This document shows positions 10,361 through 22,390 of a DNA stretch of 64,000 nt, piece by piece (within the stretch, counting starts at the first letter, position 1; each line of letters starts with the position of its first letter). Source of the DNA: Clarkia xantiana subsp. parviflora (Eukaryota > Streptophyta > Magnoliopsida > Myrtales > Onagraceae); the NCBI GenBank assembly GCA_036873135.1, contig JAPTYO010000009.1, forward strand, positions 28,541,756 through 28,605,755, in the 5' to 3' direction. A model generated the notes under the pieces. That model had not been told where the DNA came from, did not search any database, and saw nothing but the letters and a program-made list of their open reading frames with translations. A program made the translations under genes and the position numbers.

Positions 10361-10575
10361 CAGTTGTGGTATAGTGGTTGAAAACGCTGACTCCCATGCG
10401 GTTTGATTCCGAAGTCATGAGTTAAATTTCCCCCAACGACTTGATTAAAATCATTTCTTAGGGAAATGAGGACTTGGCCCTAACGGGCCGGCCTCTCTCG
10501 ACAATACTAGATTGTCGGTGGTGCACCTAATAGACTAGTTTATTGGGCTGAGCTTTTCCATTTGATTTGTAACAA
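10361..10575 (+). mobile_element. tRNA-derived SINE candidate
   Basis: An RNA polymerase III A box (TGGTATAGTGG, 10367-10377) and B box (GGTTTGATTCC, 10400-10410) have tRNA-like spacing. The sequence does not fold as a full tRNA and continues about 160 bp into an unrelated body ending near TTTGATTTGTAAC. This matches plant SINE structure. The 3' end and family are uncertain. Confidence 0.5.
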
Positions 10576-11096
10576 TTAGTATCAGAGTCAGACCTTAGAG
10601 TGGTGGCCTGGAAAAGCCAACCATGGTCTGGGGAAGCCAACGAGGACGTCGCTTTTTATAAGGGGAACAATTGTCATAGTGTATATCTCACACCGGTTAG
10701 ATATTCCATTGGTGTGGTGTATATAATGTTCTCCCTTATTGGGCTGGACGGACCTAGTTTCACCACTAGTAAGCCCAAATTCTTTTTTTAAGGTATAGTA
10801 TTGTATAATGGCTATGAATATTCTAGTGTTTTAGTTGGGAGTTGGAGTTCAAGTTTGTGATACTACTACCTAGCTTGTAAACTGGAAATCTCTTTGAATT
10901 ATGCAACAGAGAGAGGGGGAAGGAAGATCCAACAACACATGATGGATAATATTGTATAGAATGGGATTGTGTGTTCAGCAACAAAACCAATAGTAAAATT
11001 TAATTGGACTCAAAACTTAATAAACCGCCAACCACATTAACAAGCAAGGCAGCTAGCTTGCTTGGTTTCTCGTATTCAAAAAATTGGAGCAAAGTT
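10576..11096. other. Non-coding region downstream of BMS1, repeat-derived in part
   Basis: The segment 10576-10790 starts with TAGTATCAGAGTCAGA, resembling an initiator-Met-type primer-binding site. It also contains palindromic CTCACACCGGTTAG...CCATTGGTGTGG, so it may be an LTR-element leader. The rest is AT-rich and should include the BMS1 3' UTR (minus strand). No gene is visible. Confidence 0.4.
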
Positions 11097-14000
11097 TTAA
11101 GAGTCATCAGCAGCCTTCCTCCTGGTTTTCTTCTGGAGCTTGTCCTGAGCACGGTACCTCTCTCGCCGCTCCTCTCTCTTGCGCTTCCTCGATATCTCTT
11201 CTTCCTTTGCCTTCTCTGCTCTACTTTCTTTCTTCTTCTGCGCGTTCTTCAGCTTTTCCTTCTTTATCTTCCCAGATCTAATCAGACGCAGATGTTGAAT
11301 CAGAGTATGAACTCTCCGTTCACCGGCCTCCATCACTACCGCTCTTCGTTTCTCAAGCGACGCCTTCTTCCCCCCTGAAATATCCTTGGGTTTTGATCTG
11401 AATGGCAGACTCGCCTGTAGTGACTTCGGAATCACCAATGGATTGAACTTCTTCACCTTCCTCTCAATTGCCTGTCCAATAACAATTATTACTACTCATC
11501 AGGTTAATTTAATTACCAAATTACTAATGCTGCTAACTTAATCCAAACATCCGCGTTATAATTCAGCTAAGAAATTGTAAAATGCTCCAAAATTTAGCTA
11601 GCAGATTACAAAACTACCCCCAACGTATAGCTAGCAATTTGCACAAAGAAGAGAGCAACACATGTGCAAGTTTCAGTCTAATTTAATGGCAAATTAGATG
11701 GTGCTACATTATTGCAACTATGCATTAAGTTCAGAGAGTAATTTGTTCAACAACAAAAAAAAGTTCAACTAGCAAATTGTCCAAAAGCTCAGGTGATGCT
11801 TTAAGATAAACGTACCTTGTAAAGTGAATCCTTATTGACAGGAACTGGGAGATGATTCTCTCTCCTCAGCTCAGCCACTGTTTTCATTCCTCGCCACATA
11901 TCAGAGCGAGGTTGTAAAGCAGTTGTCAATGGATTGTAGAAGCGGGGAAGCTCGACTTGAGTCCATGCTCGCAAGAACACAACATCACTCATCAGGATTT
12001 TATCCTCAAAAGTGCACCTCGCGATCCCTTCTCTAACTTGCCCTCCTTTCCTTTTCGGTTCATTCCCTATTTCCTCTTTAGCCGCCTGCAACAGCCCATA
12101 CACGTCATTTCATAATTTGGCAAAATATAGACACCTAAGGATAAGATCAATCTGTTCGGAAGTTTCTATGTACCTTCTTGACCTGTCCCCGGATGCCACT
12201 CACTGTTCTAATGGATGCACCTTCAAACCTTGCTATCTCAAGATCAGAAGTAAACATATCTTTTATAAGCGCCGTCTTCTTGAATATTTTGCAAGGGTGA
12301 CCCACTAGCTTTATTTTCTTGACAACACGTGCTGCATGGTTCACCTCAAGTACTACCCCAGTAGCCGTTATTCGGAATGAACCCTACATAACCAAACAGC
12401 AGAATGAGAGGGTAAATACTAACACAATAAGAAAAACAGAGATCCATCAGAAAGTTGTCTTCCACACATATGAATGATCAAGGATTGCTAAAAAAACAAC
12501 CACTCTATCAATTTTTATCTAATTTAAAAAAAGATGAATTCTACTCTTAATAGATACTGAGACCAAAGAAAATATCAATTTCCTTTTCTTAAAATTAAAA
12601 AGTACCAAACACTACATGCGTAGGTTTGGTGAATTTCCCATGAACTTTAACCATGAGTTCTACCGGAATGGCCGATAAATAATATGAGTGGGCAATACCT
12701 GATTATTAGATAAACTTTGGACAGCGATTAGCCCTGTATTAGGAGGGGCAAGAGGCCCCCAGAACATGGCGAGACAGTGAGCGTGCTCTGGGGTGTACTT
12801 TAGCATCCGATGCCTTCCATTGCAATCTTCAATTGCATAAATAGGCATCGTCTGGTAGCGCCTCCAACCAAGGGAAACAATTATGGGATCTCTATTCTTC
12901 AGTACTTTCTTGTGCCACCTATGCTTCTTGAACCTTGCCTGGAAATAAGATAGTTCACATGAAACGCCAAACCATAGCCTAAAGACTTTAGGAGATAATT
13001 AGCACCAAAGTCCAATTCAAGTAAATGTATAATGCTATTCTCAACACATTAACCTAGAACTTGCTACGCTGTCTTAATGCAAAACCCTTAAGATGAGCAA
13101 GCACCAAGGTTTCACCAAAATATATTTTATTAAATGGATAAAACATTCCCGGGAAGCATCAACTGGCACAACTTAATTTGTATAAAAATTGCACACTTAC
13201 CTGCATAAACCCAACATTCTCCTCAGCACCTGCAATGCCACCCACCAATATAGGATGGCGAGGATCGAAATATTCAACCATTTCGTATGGAACTTGATGA
13301 ATCTCCAGCCTCACATATGCCCCAGTGCGGAAACCCTCTATCTCTGTTCTGGTTGTCTCATCCAATTCATTTAGCTCGGCAATATTCATCTGTTTTCTAA
13401 GTTCAATCTCCTCCTTCAACTGGAAATTAAAAGCAATAATTACACTTCAGCTCCTGATATTACCAACAAAACAATTCTAAACTATAGGAAGACAATTTAC
13501 CTTGTCAATATATCCAACTTCATTTGGTTTATTTCCATTAGCCCTAGATTCCTGTTTTTCATCAGCCTCCTCCTCTGGTGATTCAGACCCGTTATATGTA
13601 AAGTCTAGTTAAGGACAACAAAAGAATAACTACAAAAGGAAACTCCACCTAGTGTGCTAGGGCATTAAATATGGTAGACAGCAAAGGACGAGGAAATACA
13701 GATCAAGCTTTTGAGTCGAAGGCAATACTGTTAATACTGTTGCAGAAACCTGTGCTCAGATTAGAACACCCTCTGATGAGCAATTGATGTAATTAAAGAC
13801 GTAGCACATGAATTATAAAGTTTTTGCAGTCACTTCATGAAAATTCTATTTATATCAAAAGCAGATGACTTGGTGTAAAAGGATATTGAGAATCAAATTT
13901 TGCACGGAGAGCAAGCTTTTTCAGCCTTCGCTCCTCTGCTATTGAATCATCCTCCTTCAGAGATATATTTCCATTGGAACAGTCTGTCTCATTGTTTCCA

Positions 14001-14816
14001 TATTTCTCTCCACTTTCTAGATCTTCAAAGTCACCAAATGCAGAATCATTATCATCTTCTTCATTAGATTTTGATTTTTTATTTCCACCAGCAGCGTTTA
14101 ACCAACTCCCAGTAACGAAGCGATCACGAATGGTTTCAATAACCTTTTGATCGTTCCATTTCTTCTGACCCAAAAAGAACTTCGAACAGTCCTCCCGATT
14201 GAGGTCTACGCCATCAGATCCCTCTCTCAGCTTCTGCAGTTCAGAATATTCAGAGCAAGACAGATGTGTAAGACACGTTATACAAACAAGATTGTCAATA
14301 ATGGGAAATATATCTGGAAGGGATAAACTTGAACTTCCAGCGAGAACGATAATGATAAAAAACTTGAAGAACCTTGTTTCCATCCTGTTTTGGCCTCATA
14401 AACTGGTCATTTTCACTATCTTCATCGTCATCCATATCCTCACTCTCATCTCCGGAAGTCGGAGCAAGTGAAGCAGGTTTCCCATAAACAACTTGCGTCA
14501 GATTCATATATTTCCTTGAGGCAATCCTCTGCATAACAAATTCTTTCCACTTTGAAATATTACCCAGGTCATCTTCTGCAAAGAAATAAATAACATGCCT
14601 TAACCTCTGATAGATATTTCAGTAATTTAACGGGACGGTTCTTTGTTAGCATTTGCCAGCATGATCATTCTTCATAATCACCTTGAGCAGCTACAACATT
14701 ATGGATGACCAAACAACAGACTCATTCCAAAAACATTAGACAACTAACTTAGAAAAATGATAGATGTACCTTGCCCACTTTCATCAGCATCTTCAGAAGC
14801 ATCAGAGTCAGATGAC

Positions 14817-14850
<34 letters not shown>

Positions 14851-17800
14851 GGTGACCCTCATCATCTCCCTCAGAATCCTGAGATGAAATAACTTCTCAA
14901 AACATAGTATACTACAAATTAAAGTAGTATATACACTTTTTCTAATATAATAACAACAGTAATTAATAAATTAAAAGCATCTGCTATAACTTGAGGTAGA
15001 CTAGAATAAGAAAGAAATAGCAAAAGGAAAAATGAAATTCCACAAGCTAAAATGTAACTAACTCCATACTTAGTAAGACAGCATGGCTTATTTTCAGTAT
15101 CAGACTTCTCCTATAACTTCAGCAATGTGCTTCTTATGTAAAGCAGATAAACTATACAAGGAGACAATTAAAGGATCAGTAACTCATAAAACTCCAAGTT
15201 GTTTTAGTGACGCAGATGTAGAATCTTCATGGCTTCTTTTCAGCATTATGGATTTTACAGGAGGCAGATAAACTACTCCTGGAAACATTACATCTTAAGC
15301 ATCAGGAACGCTTATAATATCCCAAATGATAATGGCCACAAGTAGTCAAACAGAAGCTAGTTGATACAACTCCTTTTTATTTTTGTGTTCCTTTTTTTCA
15401 GGAATTGATCCAAGTTCCGTACTTATGTTAAACATAATTCTTAGAAGGGATTTAAGATATATCACTATCAAGCATCTATTCAGTAGCTGATAAACAATAA
15501 TGAACACTACAAAAGATTATCTAAGATTGCACTTACTGTGCCATGATCATTATCAACATCGTCTGGGAAGACAGCTTTCCTCCTCATCCTTCCGCCGCTA
15601 AATTCAACATGTTCCTTCAAGCCACTTTTTACAGAGGCATGCGGCTCTGATTCTTCATCACTTCCGTCATCCGAATCACTACCTTGTTTTTCAGTCAGTC
15701 TCTCCTCGTGCATAGGTTCGTCTTCATCTGAAGATTCTGAGGCATCCAGATCCTTAGCTTTAAGTTGTCCAACTTGCTGAACATCTTTTGCATCAATTTG
15801 AGGCAAATTGGGCTTCCGGCTAAAAAGGTCAATAAAGCTCTTCTCTAGCTTTTCATCAATCGAGTACTTTGTGTTCTGGAGCGACCTCACCAGAACCTCG
15901 CCAACACCATCTTCCTTTCCTGTTGATAAAATTATGGAAAAGAATGCTCCGATTAGCAAGCCCATAAAAAGGCGGTGGTAAACTAATTTTTTGCCAAGAC
16001 CACAAAACCATTTGCAATAACAGATCCCACAGAACCACAAAAAAAGGGAAGACTGACAATATGAGAAACGTCAAATGGAAAACCAATGACTACTCAGATA
16101 AACGATACGAATGAAGGCATACCTTTTTGTTTTGTGTCCCCGTTTTCATTTTCAGGTTTCGAATACTCAACAAAGTGGTCGTTAATATTTATGTAAACTG
16201 CATCCTTGTCATAAAGGACATCCCCTAGTCCAGACATAGGCGCATAGAATAACTTCTCTTTATCACGAAGGCCCTTTTTCTTCCCAGTAGAAGGCAGACC
16301 ACAAGGATCAGCTAGGCTTGTCACACCTGCTAGAGGGTAATCTCCCACTCCAGCAATATGAACCTGCAGCAGAAACAACGACTAGATCACCCAATTGCCC
16401 GGCAAATGAAGAGAACTCATTCCAACAATAACAATATGCACTCAAATGAGAACACAGAAATGGGAAAAGAGAAATCACCCAGTCCTGTTACTACGACAAT
16501 GGTGGTAGGTAAACAGAAGAAAATAACCCAATTTATCCAGTATTTTCTGTCTAGATGGATCTTCGTGGTAAGTGGAGTAGACTACAACTCTCTCTCAATT
16601 ATGAGTAGTCAGCTGATTAGGTAAAACTAATTTCAACGCTTATATACTGTGCACTCAAATGGGTCAATGGAAGTGAACTGGTGTTCCCCTTCATTAAGTA
16701 AAATTCTGGCTGTAGTGTCTGGAGAAATAGCATGTCATGATAACTATTCAGGAACCATTTCTATAACTAATGAAACTACCCTAAGCTAAGTGATGTGATC
16801 TCTTAATAAATTTATGTGCGGACTACGGAAGAAAGTAACCGCAATAAAGTGGGGGGAAGACCTTAGTTCCCTTCTTTAAATTACAGCCTCGAAGATAACC
16901 AAAAAGAGCGACATTTCTGTCGCATTTTTTGTCTTGATGCACTTGTCCGGGAGGAGTAACATCTTCAAATCGGTCAGCTAAAATGTACGGATGTGAAGTT
17001 CTCCAAGATAAAGGATTGAACTTCATAACAGAGATAAAGCGTGCGAGATTATGAACTTCACGTTTGAGATACCTGTTCAGACACGAGGAATGTCAATAGT
17101 ACCAAAAATCAACTCAAACTACCAAAAAAAACGTAGCACATTCTCAAGTACTCACTTCCCATGAAGTAGACCGGATAGATAGAACAGCTTTGCCCCATCA
17201 TGGGTTTCAGTCCAAAACCGATGCTTCAAGCGCTGCTTTGTTTTCCTAAGTTTCTTCACATCCTTGAACTTATCAAGGTGAGTAAGAACACCCATGAACT
17301 TAGGAAACCCATGAACTTGCAAGATGTTGAGAAACTCAAATGTTTCCTGAGAAGAAAAATATCAGTAACATGAAAAGTGAAAACCCCATAGATAGTAAAC
17401 AAACATTGGCATGGCATGATATCACCCTTATGGTATAGCAAACATCATCTCAAATGCGTAGAAAGACCAAGTAGCACTAACACAGTGTGATCCAGGATAC
17501 AAAAATGCTACATATAGAGAAGAAAAAAGAAAAGAAGCAAAGGAATTTAAACAGCAAAGTGAGTACAATATATATACTTAGTGACGTTTGATTATCATTT
17601 CTTTTAAACCCGACAAAGACAGGTGGAAATTACCTTATAAGTAAATTTCGAAAAGCAGAAGCAAAATAAGGCTAAGAGAGACACTGAAGTACATACAACA
17701 ACTGATTATCGTTTAACTCCTTCTAGCCCCAAAAAAAAAAAAATTGTTCCCGAAAGTATACAGTAACCATATCTCACCATTTCAAATCCATAACTTCCAT

Positions 17801-18686
17801 CTATAAGAAGCAACGCCAGATCAGCATACTTTGCAGCATCAATCATGCCATTAATATCATTCGGGCACTCCACAAACTGTAGACGTCTTTGCTTGCCTAG
17901 AACATCCACCAACCCATCAAGGAGAAATTAGAAACCAGTAACAATAGGAACAAGTACTTTCATACACAATGTTATGTTACATGCGATCCCAACGGAAAAA
18001 GTACAGCATAGTTCCTGACATCTTGGTTAATGATAAATAATTTTTTCATAGAGCTATAAAATACATAGGAACCGTATTCAAGTAATTCTGGAAGATCCCA
18101 GAGTAAATCCTTGGCACGTGAATGAGAAATTGACAACGTTTATCCCATTAACCAGTACTCTAAGCTTCGGATAGACAGCAGAACTAACCAGAGACGACCG
18201 TGATCGGTCCTATAGCATCCGGTAAGTTATGCTTTGTATAATGCTTGAATAGAGTCTTTATCAGAAGTGACTTGCCAACCTGCCCAATATACCAATTCAA
18301 TATGGATATTAAGCAACATAACACTTCCAATCCAAACATAATGGATTCAAGGAAGTGGAATATTTTATACAATGGGCATTGGTTCGTATTGGTACCTGCG
18401 GAGGTCCTTGAACTAAGACGACGTAGGGCGGTGGCTCGCCATAAGAGCGGTCAATGGTGGGGATATGGAGCCGGCGCTGCTCCTTCTCGACAGAGCGTGT
18501 CTGCAAGCGCTTGGCCTTGACTGAGGAATTGAAAGCGAAGGCCTTCGGGTTCTGCTGCTTCTGCTCACCAGAAGTATCGGACTTCTTACCGGACTTGACC
18601 GACTTTTTCTTTTTCGCGGAAGGGCCGGATTGTCGGGACCTGTGAGATTTGTGAGATTGTTCATGGCTTGAACTCTCTGCCGCCAT
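11097..18686 (-). CDS. BMS1: BMS1-type GTPase, ribosome biogenesis protein
   Basis: I assembled 16 exons: 18686-18396, 18279-18189, 17896-17778, 17346-17156, 17072-16862, 16363-16123, 15919-15537, 14878-14770, 14575-14373, 14233-13887, 13597-13501, 13419-13201, 12938-12699, 12383-12174, 12085-11816 and 11471-11097. Every junction keeps frame, giving 1198 residues, about the usual BMS1 length. Features are a Lys/Ser-rich N-terminus, P-loop GPPQVGKS (about 94-101, split by intron 1), ECPND (137-141), THLDKF (189-194), the AARP2CN-type middle, a long acidic part with an Asp run in exon 8, and the conserved C-terminal domain ending in a Lys/Arg/Glu-rich helix. BMS1 acts in the nucleolus in the small-subunit processome with U3 snoRNP and Rcl1, for 18S rRNA maturation. 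The start at 18686 has a good context (ACCATGGCGG). Intron 10 is AT-AC type. No disruption seen. Confidence 0.95.
13598..13886 (-). other. U12-type AT-AC intron in BMS1
   Basis: On the minus strand intron 10 begins ATATCCTTTT at 13886. It has TCCTTAAC at 13615-13608 and ends TTTAC at 13598, about 11 nt after the branch-site A. These are the minor-spliceosome donor and branch consensus motifs. Joining CA to A-TAT-AAC-GGG restores the reading frame (FDSQ then YNGSES). No GT-AG choice does so. Confidence 0.85.
14816..14850. repeat. (CAT)n trinucleotide run inside BMS1 exon 8
   Basis: A run of ATC/CAT triplets encodes about nine Asp residues on the minus strand. It lies in the acidic region, where length variation is tolerable. 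Confidence 0.8.
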
Positions 18687-18721
18687 GGTTGTCGCCGGTG
18701 TGTTCTTCGGAGTTTCAGCAA

Positions 18722-18742
18722 TGAAACCCTTTAAACCCTGCG
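18722..18742. promoter_or_regulatory. Telo-box-like motifs upstream of the BMS1 start
   Basis: AAACCCT occurs at 18724-18730 and 18733-18739, some 40-55 bp upstream of the BMS1 ATG. AAACCCTA-type telo boxes near the transcription start are common in plant ribosomal and nucleolar genes. Role inferred. Confidence 0.45.
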
Positions 18743-19018
18743 ACCGCCATTTAAAAAATTATATATATAATATAAAAATAGCTGATTCTCGAGTTGGTCC
18801 TCAACTTCACAAAATGTATGATTGTGTCCTCAAACTCAATCTGGTCCAATTATATCCTAAAACTCAAATCCAATATTCAACTTTAATCTCTCCATAATAA
18901 ATTGGCCGAGATTTTTTTTATGTTCATAGAGCGGAAATTGAAAAATATTCATAATCAACCCTGTACATTTTATTAGTTAATTTGATGTAAGTGAAATTTA
19001 ATTTATAAAATTATAACA
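18743..19018. other. BMS1 upstream region, AT-rich, no gene
   Basis: An AT-rich intergenic stretch containing repeated TCCTCAAACTCA-like phrases, possibly an old MITE arm. It should hold the BMS1 promoter. No open frame of interest. Confidence 0.4.
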
Positions 19019-19798
19019 CCTTTTTTTTTTGTTAAAGATTAAAGATATGGATATATTTAAAATGTGCATTACAAAAGAGGTAGCTGGTGAGGAAATGGCC
19101 TCAACCATGTATCTTGAATATTCAAAAGATAAAAAAACGAGCTAGGATATGGCTAGAATAAACCCCTGATCCAGGAACCTTAATAATTACAAGAGATGTA
19201 AATCAAGAACAAAGAGTCTTTTTATCAGCAAGTAAACTAAAGAGAGTTGCCTGATGAAGAGTTGCTCATCTGACTGCATGTACCGGTTGAAGAGAGTCCG
19301 TCTTCAGGGTGATCGGATCCCGTCTGTGTGGAAATGCAAGCAAAAGTATTGTTCTACAGGCAAGACACTCTGCCAAAAGTGGGATTGTTCCATGCGCAAA
19401 AAAAAAAAAAAAAAAAAAAAAACCAGAAGCTGCTGATAAAGAACCTTGGGACTAGAAAGTAAGGCTGCTCCATAATTCTCTTTGTTGCTGCATCATAGGC
19501 ACCATCAATCACCAGTGACCACGAATGAGGCAACAGAGTGATTCATGGGTTACTTATGGGTTGTTGATGTCGTTGTCTCTTTGCTAAGTGTCATGTAAAA
19601 TGATCAATCATCTGCATATTATCATTATACATGCTATTAAAACAGTACATAAATCTCTCAATACAAGGGAAACTTGCATTAAAGACCAGTTGGTTCTGTA
19701 TTAGCCAAATATTCCAGAGGATTAGACACTTCATTGGCAAGTGGTCCTTCATGGAGTGCTGATCATTATCTAGGGAAAGTCGGTCTTGGACAGATGAG
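19019..19798 (-). pseudogene. 3' part of an L1-type LINE remnant (left of the inserted LTR element)
   Basis: On the minus strand the stretch just left of the LTR element reads KDHLPMKC, then LILWNIWLIQNQLVFNASF, the linker typical of plant LINEs after the RT zinc-binding domain. RNase H-like pieces (LVIDGAYDAATKRIMEQ) follow, broken by stops and frameshifts. A T run at 19021-19031 (poly-A on the minus strand) probably marks the 3' tail. It continues the fragment at 27259-28345. Confidence 0.65.
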
Positions 19799-20851
19799 TG
19801 TAAACACCTAATTTTGGACCACGCGCGACATGTGTGACGTGTGACGCGCTAAATGAGGAAATGTCTAAATATGACAAGTCGCGAAGCTTCCAAGAATGGC
19901 TCCTGCAAAATTAGGATAGTTATATGTATTTATTGCAGAGTATATTTTCTGAATATTTGTATTTAATGTTCATAATATTTAGCATTTATTAGGAGAATAA
20001 ATCAATGTAATTTACTGCTTAATTAGACTAGACCTATGTACTATATATAGGGGTATAATCTACATTGTAAAGGGGGGGAATAAAAAAAAGAGCAGACGTT
20101 GAAAAGAAGAAGAGCTTTGTCATGGTTACAGTACATAGTCGATATACATTCATATAGATATACATACCTATTATTGTATCTATCTACATATATTATTGTT
20201 GTTAGTTTATAGTTTATACAGGGTGGAAACGTAGACGTACAGTTAGCAAATATCGATATCAGCTCCGAGCTAGATCTCCCATGCACTCCTTCGCCACCAC
20301 GCTCTCCGCCGGAAGCCGTTATCCAGTCGACCACACTTCATCTCCCTACTATACCTCCCTGACCGGTCATCTTTGTGGTTCCACTCCACTAGGATTTTAG
20401 CAAATCGAAGCAGGTAACGTGTATATATATATTATTATATACTACTGACATGAAAAGTTGTTGTACCAATTTGTAATGGCTAGTCTACCAGATTAATTAT
20501 TGTGCATATCGTAAATAATTGTAATGATTTTCTTTACTACTTGTTCATTGTCAAATTTTTATTATAAATATGCATATAATAGGATAATTAGTTTTATAAT
20601 TAAATACTAAAAGTGGCAAATTTAAGGAAATAGAGTACCGAAAGGGCGATATTATTACCATGTGTTTTCGTAATAGAAACCCCGAATCCAAATTTCTGTT
20701 CGTAGACCGATTTTAAACCTAGGTGTTAAATTTATTATTCCCTAGGTAATTTAGGTTTCTAGTTAGCCTAATAATTAACTAGTGGCGAATATTTCCAAAT
20801 TCACGATTTCAAAATGTCGTAATCGCCTTAGGTCAGATTTTAGGTCCGAAA
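19799..20851 (+). repeat. 5' LTR of the non-coding element
   Basis: 1053 bp, about 97 percent identical by eye to the 3' LTR. A TATA-like box (CTATATATAGGGG) lies at about 20041-20053. An antisense open frame inside (20334-20041) is present in both LTRs and is not interpreted as a gene. Confidence 0.92.
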
Positions 20852-20854
20852 ATT

Positions 20855-20872
20855 TGGCGACTCTGCTGGGGA
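20855..20872 (+). other. Primer-binding site of the non-coding element
   Basis: TGGCGACTCTGCTGGGGA begins three bases after the 5' LTR. It ends in the TGG expected opposite a tRNA CCA tail. Probably the tRNA-Arg type described for Ogre-like elements, from memory and unverified. Confidence 0.7.
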
Positions 20873-21339
20873 AGATTTAGAGGGTTCGGGCTCATTATAT
20901 TCGCTTATTGCCATGTCTTTTTGATTTTTTATATTTTATTATCTTCGTCATTCTAACTTTGTTTTTTTGTGTGACAGGTACATATTTTTAGAGTTACAAC
21001 TAACATTTTTTTTGTGGCATTATTTGAATTCGCACACACCAACTTTAGAATAATCACCAAAACGCCTAAAACCCAAGGCGACTAGGAACCCCGGAGGTTT
21101 AGTACGGTACGACCAGAGCGGCTGGGCCGCCGGTACGGCTCGGAAAAACTCTACTCGCTTGTGTAGGTCTTATGATCCCTATGATGGGGGTGAGGAAACC
21201 ACCTTGTCGGGAACCTATCAGTGGAACCTACCTTGTAGAGCAAAGCCACACTTTTTTAGACCCCTAATATGTTGTTTTTGTCCACATTTTTTGTTGTAAA
21301 TGTTATCAGGTAAATAGTACTGTTTGTATAACTTTATTT

Positions 21340-22390
21340 CTCATGCATTCATCTCATTGCATTTAAAAAAAAAAAAAAAAAAAACTTTTTCAGCAAAGTA
21401 GTTAGTCATTTAGTTGTAGAATTTTTATTTTCAAACATGCATTTCATGTGCATTTTTTTAAAAAAAAAAAAAACCTCTTACCTGAATTTTTAATTTCGAA
21501 CTTGCGTTTCATACGCATTATTAAAAAAAAAAAAAAAAAAAAAAGCTCTTCAGGTAAGTTGTAATTTTGGTTGCGCGTCGCATATGCAAAAAAGAAAAAA
21601 AACATTTTTTAGGAAAAATTGTAATTCAGCTTTAACTATTAGAGCTTCTAATTTCGAAAGTGCATTCCATATGCATCATTTAAAAAAAAATTTTAACTGA
21701 ATTGTTTTATTTTTAATAATGCATTCAGTATGCATTAATTAAAAAAACTTTTTAGATAAATTGTAAGCTCTCTTAGTTTTAGGGTTCTTTGTTTAAAAAA
21801 AAATTTACCTGATTTTTTTAATCAAAAGACGTGCATCTCATATGCATTATTTTCGAAAAACTTTTCAGGTAAATTGTAATTTTTCTTAACTGTAGAACTT
21901 TCATTTTTAAGTTTTAATCTTGTATTTATTTTTGTGCATCTCATTTGCATGATTTTCAAAGAAAATTTTACCTGATTTTTTAATTTTGAGCAACCAAGAT
22001 GCGTTGATTTTTTTTTATTTTTTTATTTCGTTAAAAAAAACAAAAACAAAAAACCATTTCAGGTAACTAGTAACTTTTCTTAAATTTCATTTCAAGTATG
22101 CATCTCATGTACATCTCATAGGCATTGTTTAAGGAAAAACAATTTTTTTGATAGATTGTAAATCTTCTCTTAGTTGTTGAGCTTTTAACTCCAAGCATGC
22201 ATTGCATTTGCATTTCTTTTTATAAATAATAAAATAAAAAACTTTACCTGGATTTTTCATTTTGTACATACATTCCATATGTATCATTCAGGTAAACTGG
22301 TTGTAAATTGTAAGTTTCTTATCAATAGAACTTTAACTTTCGAGCATGCATGGTCATTTTTTAAAAAAAAAAAAAAACTCAAAGTGTCAT
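21340..22390. repeat. Degenerate tandem array A in the non-coding element
   Basis: Blocks of about 100 bp repeat a core of CAGGTAAATTGTAA, then TTTCGAGCATGCAT, then TTTCATATGCAT, then an A run. About ten diverged copies can be followed. Each block has short self-complementary GCAT/ATGC motifs. Confidence 0.7.

Noticed and set aside
10367..10410. A tRNA gene
   Set aside because: A and B boxes exist, but no complete cloverleaf or acceptor stem forms. A SINE fits better.
20041..20334. Antisense ORF repeated in both LTRs (also 26447-26737)
   Set aside because: It recurs only because the LTRs are duplicates, has no known domain, and its ends differ between copies.
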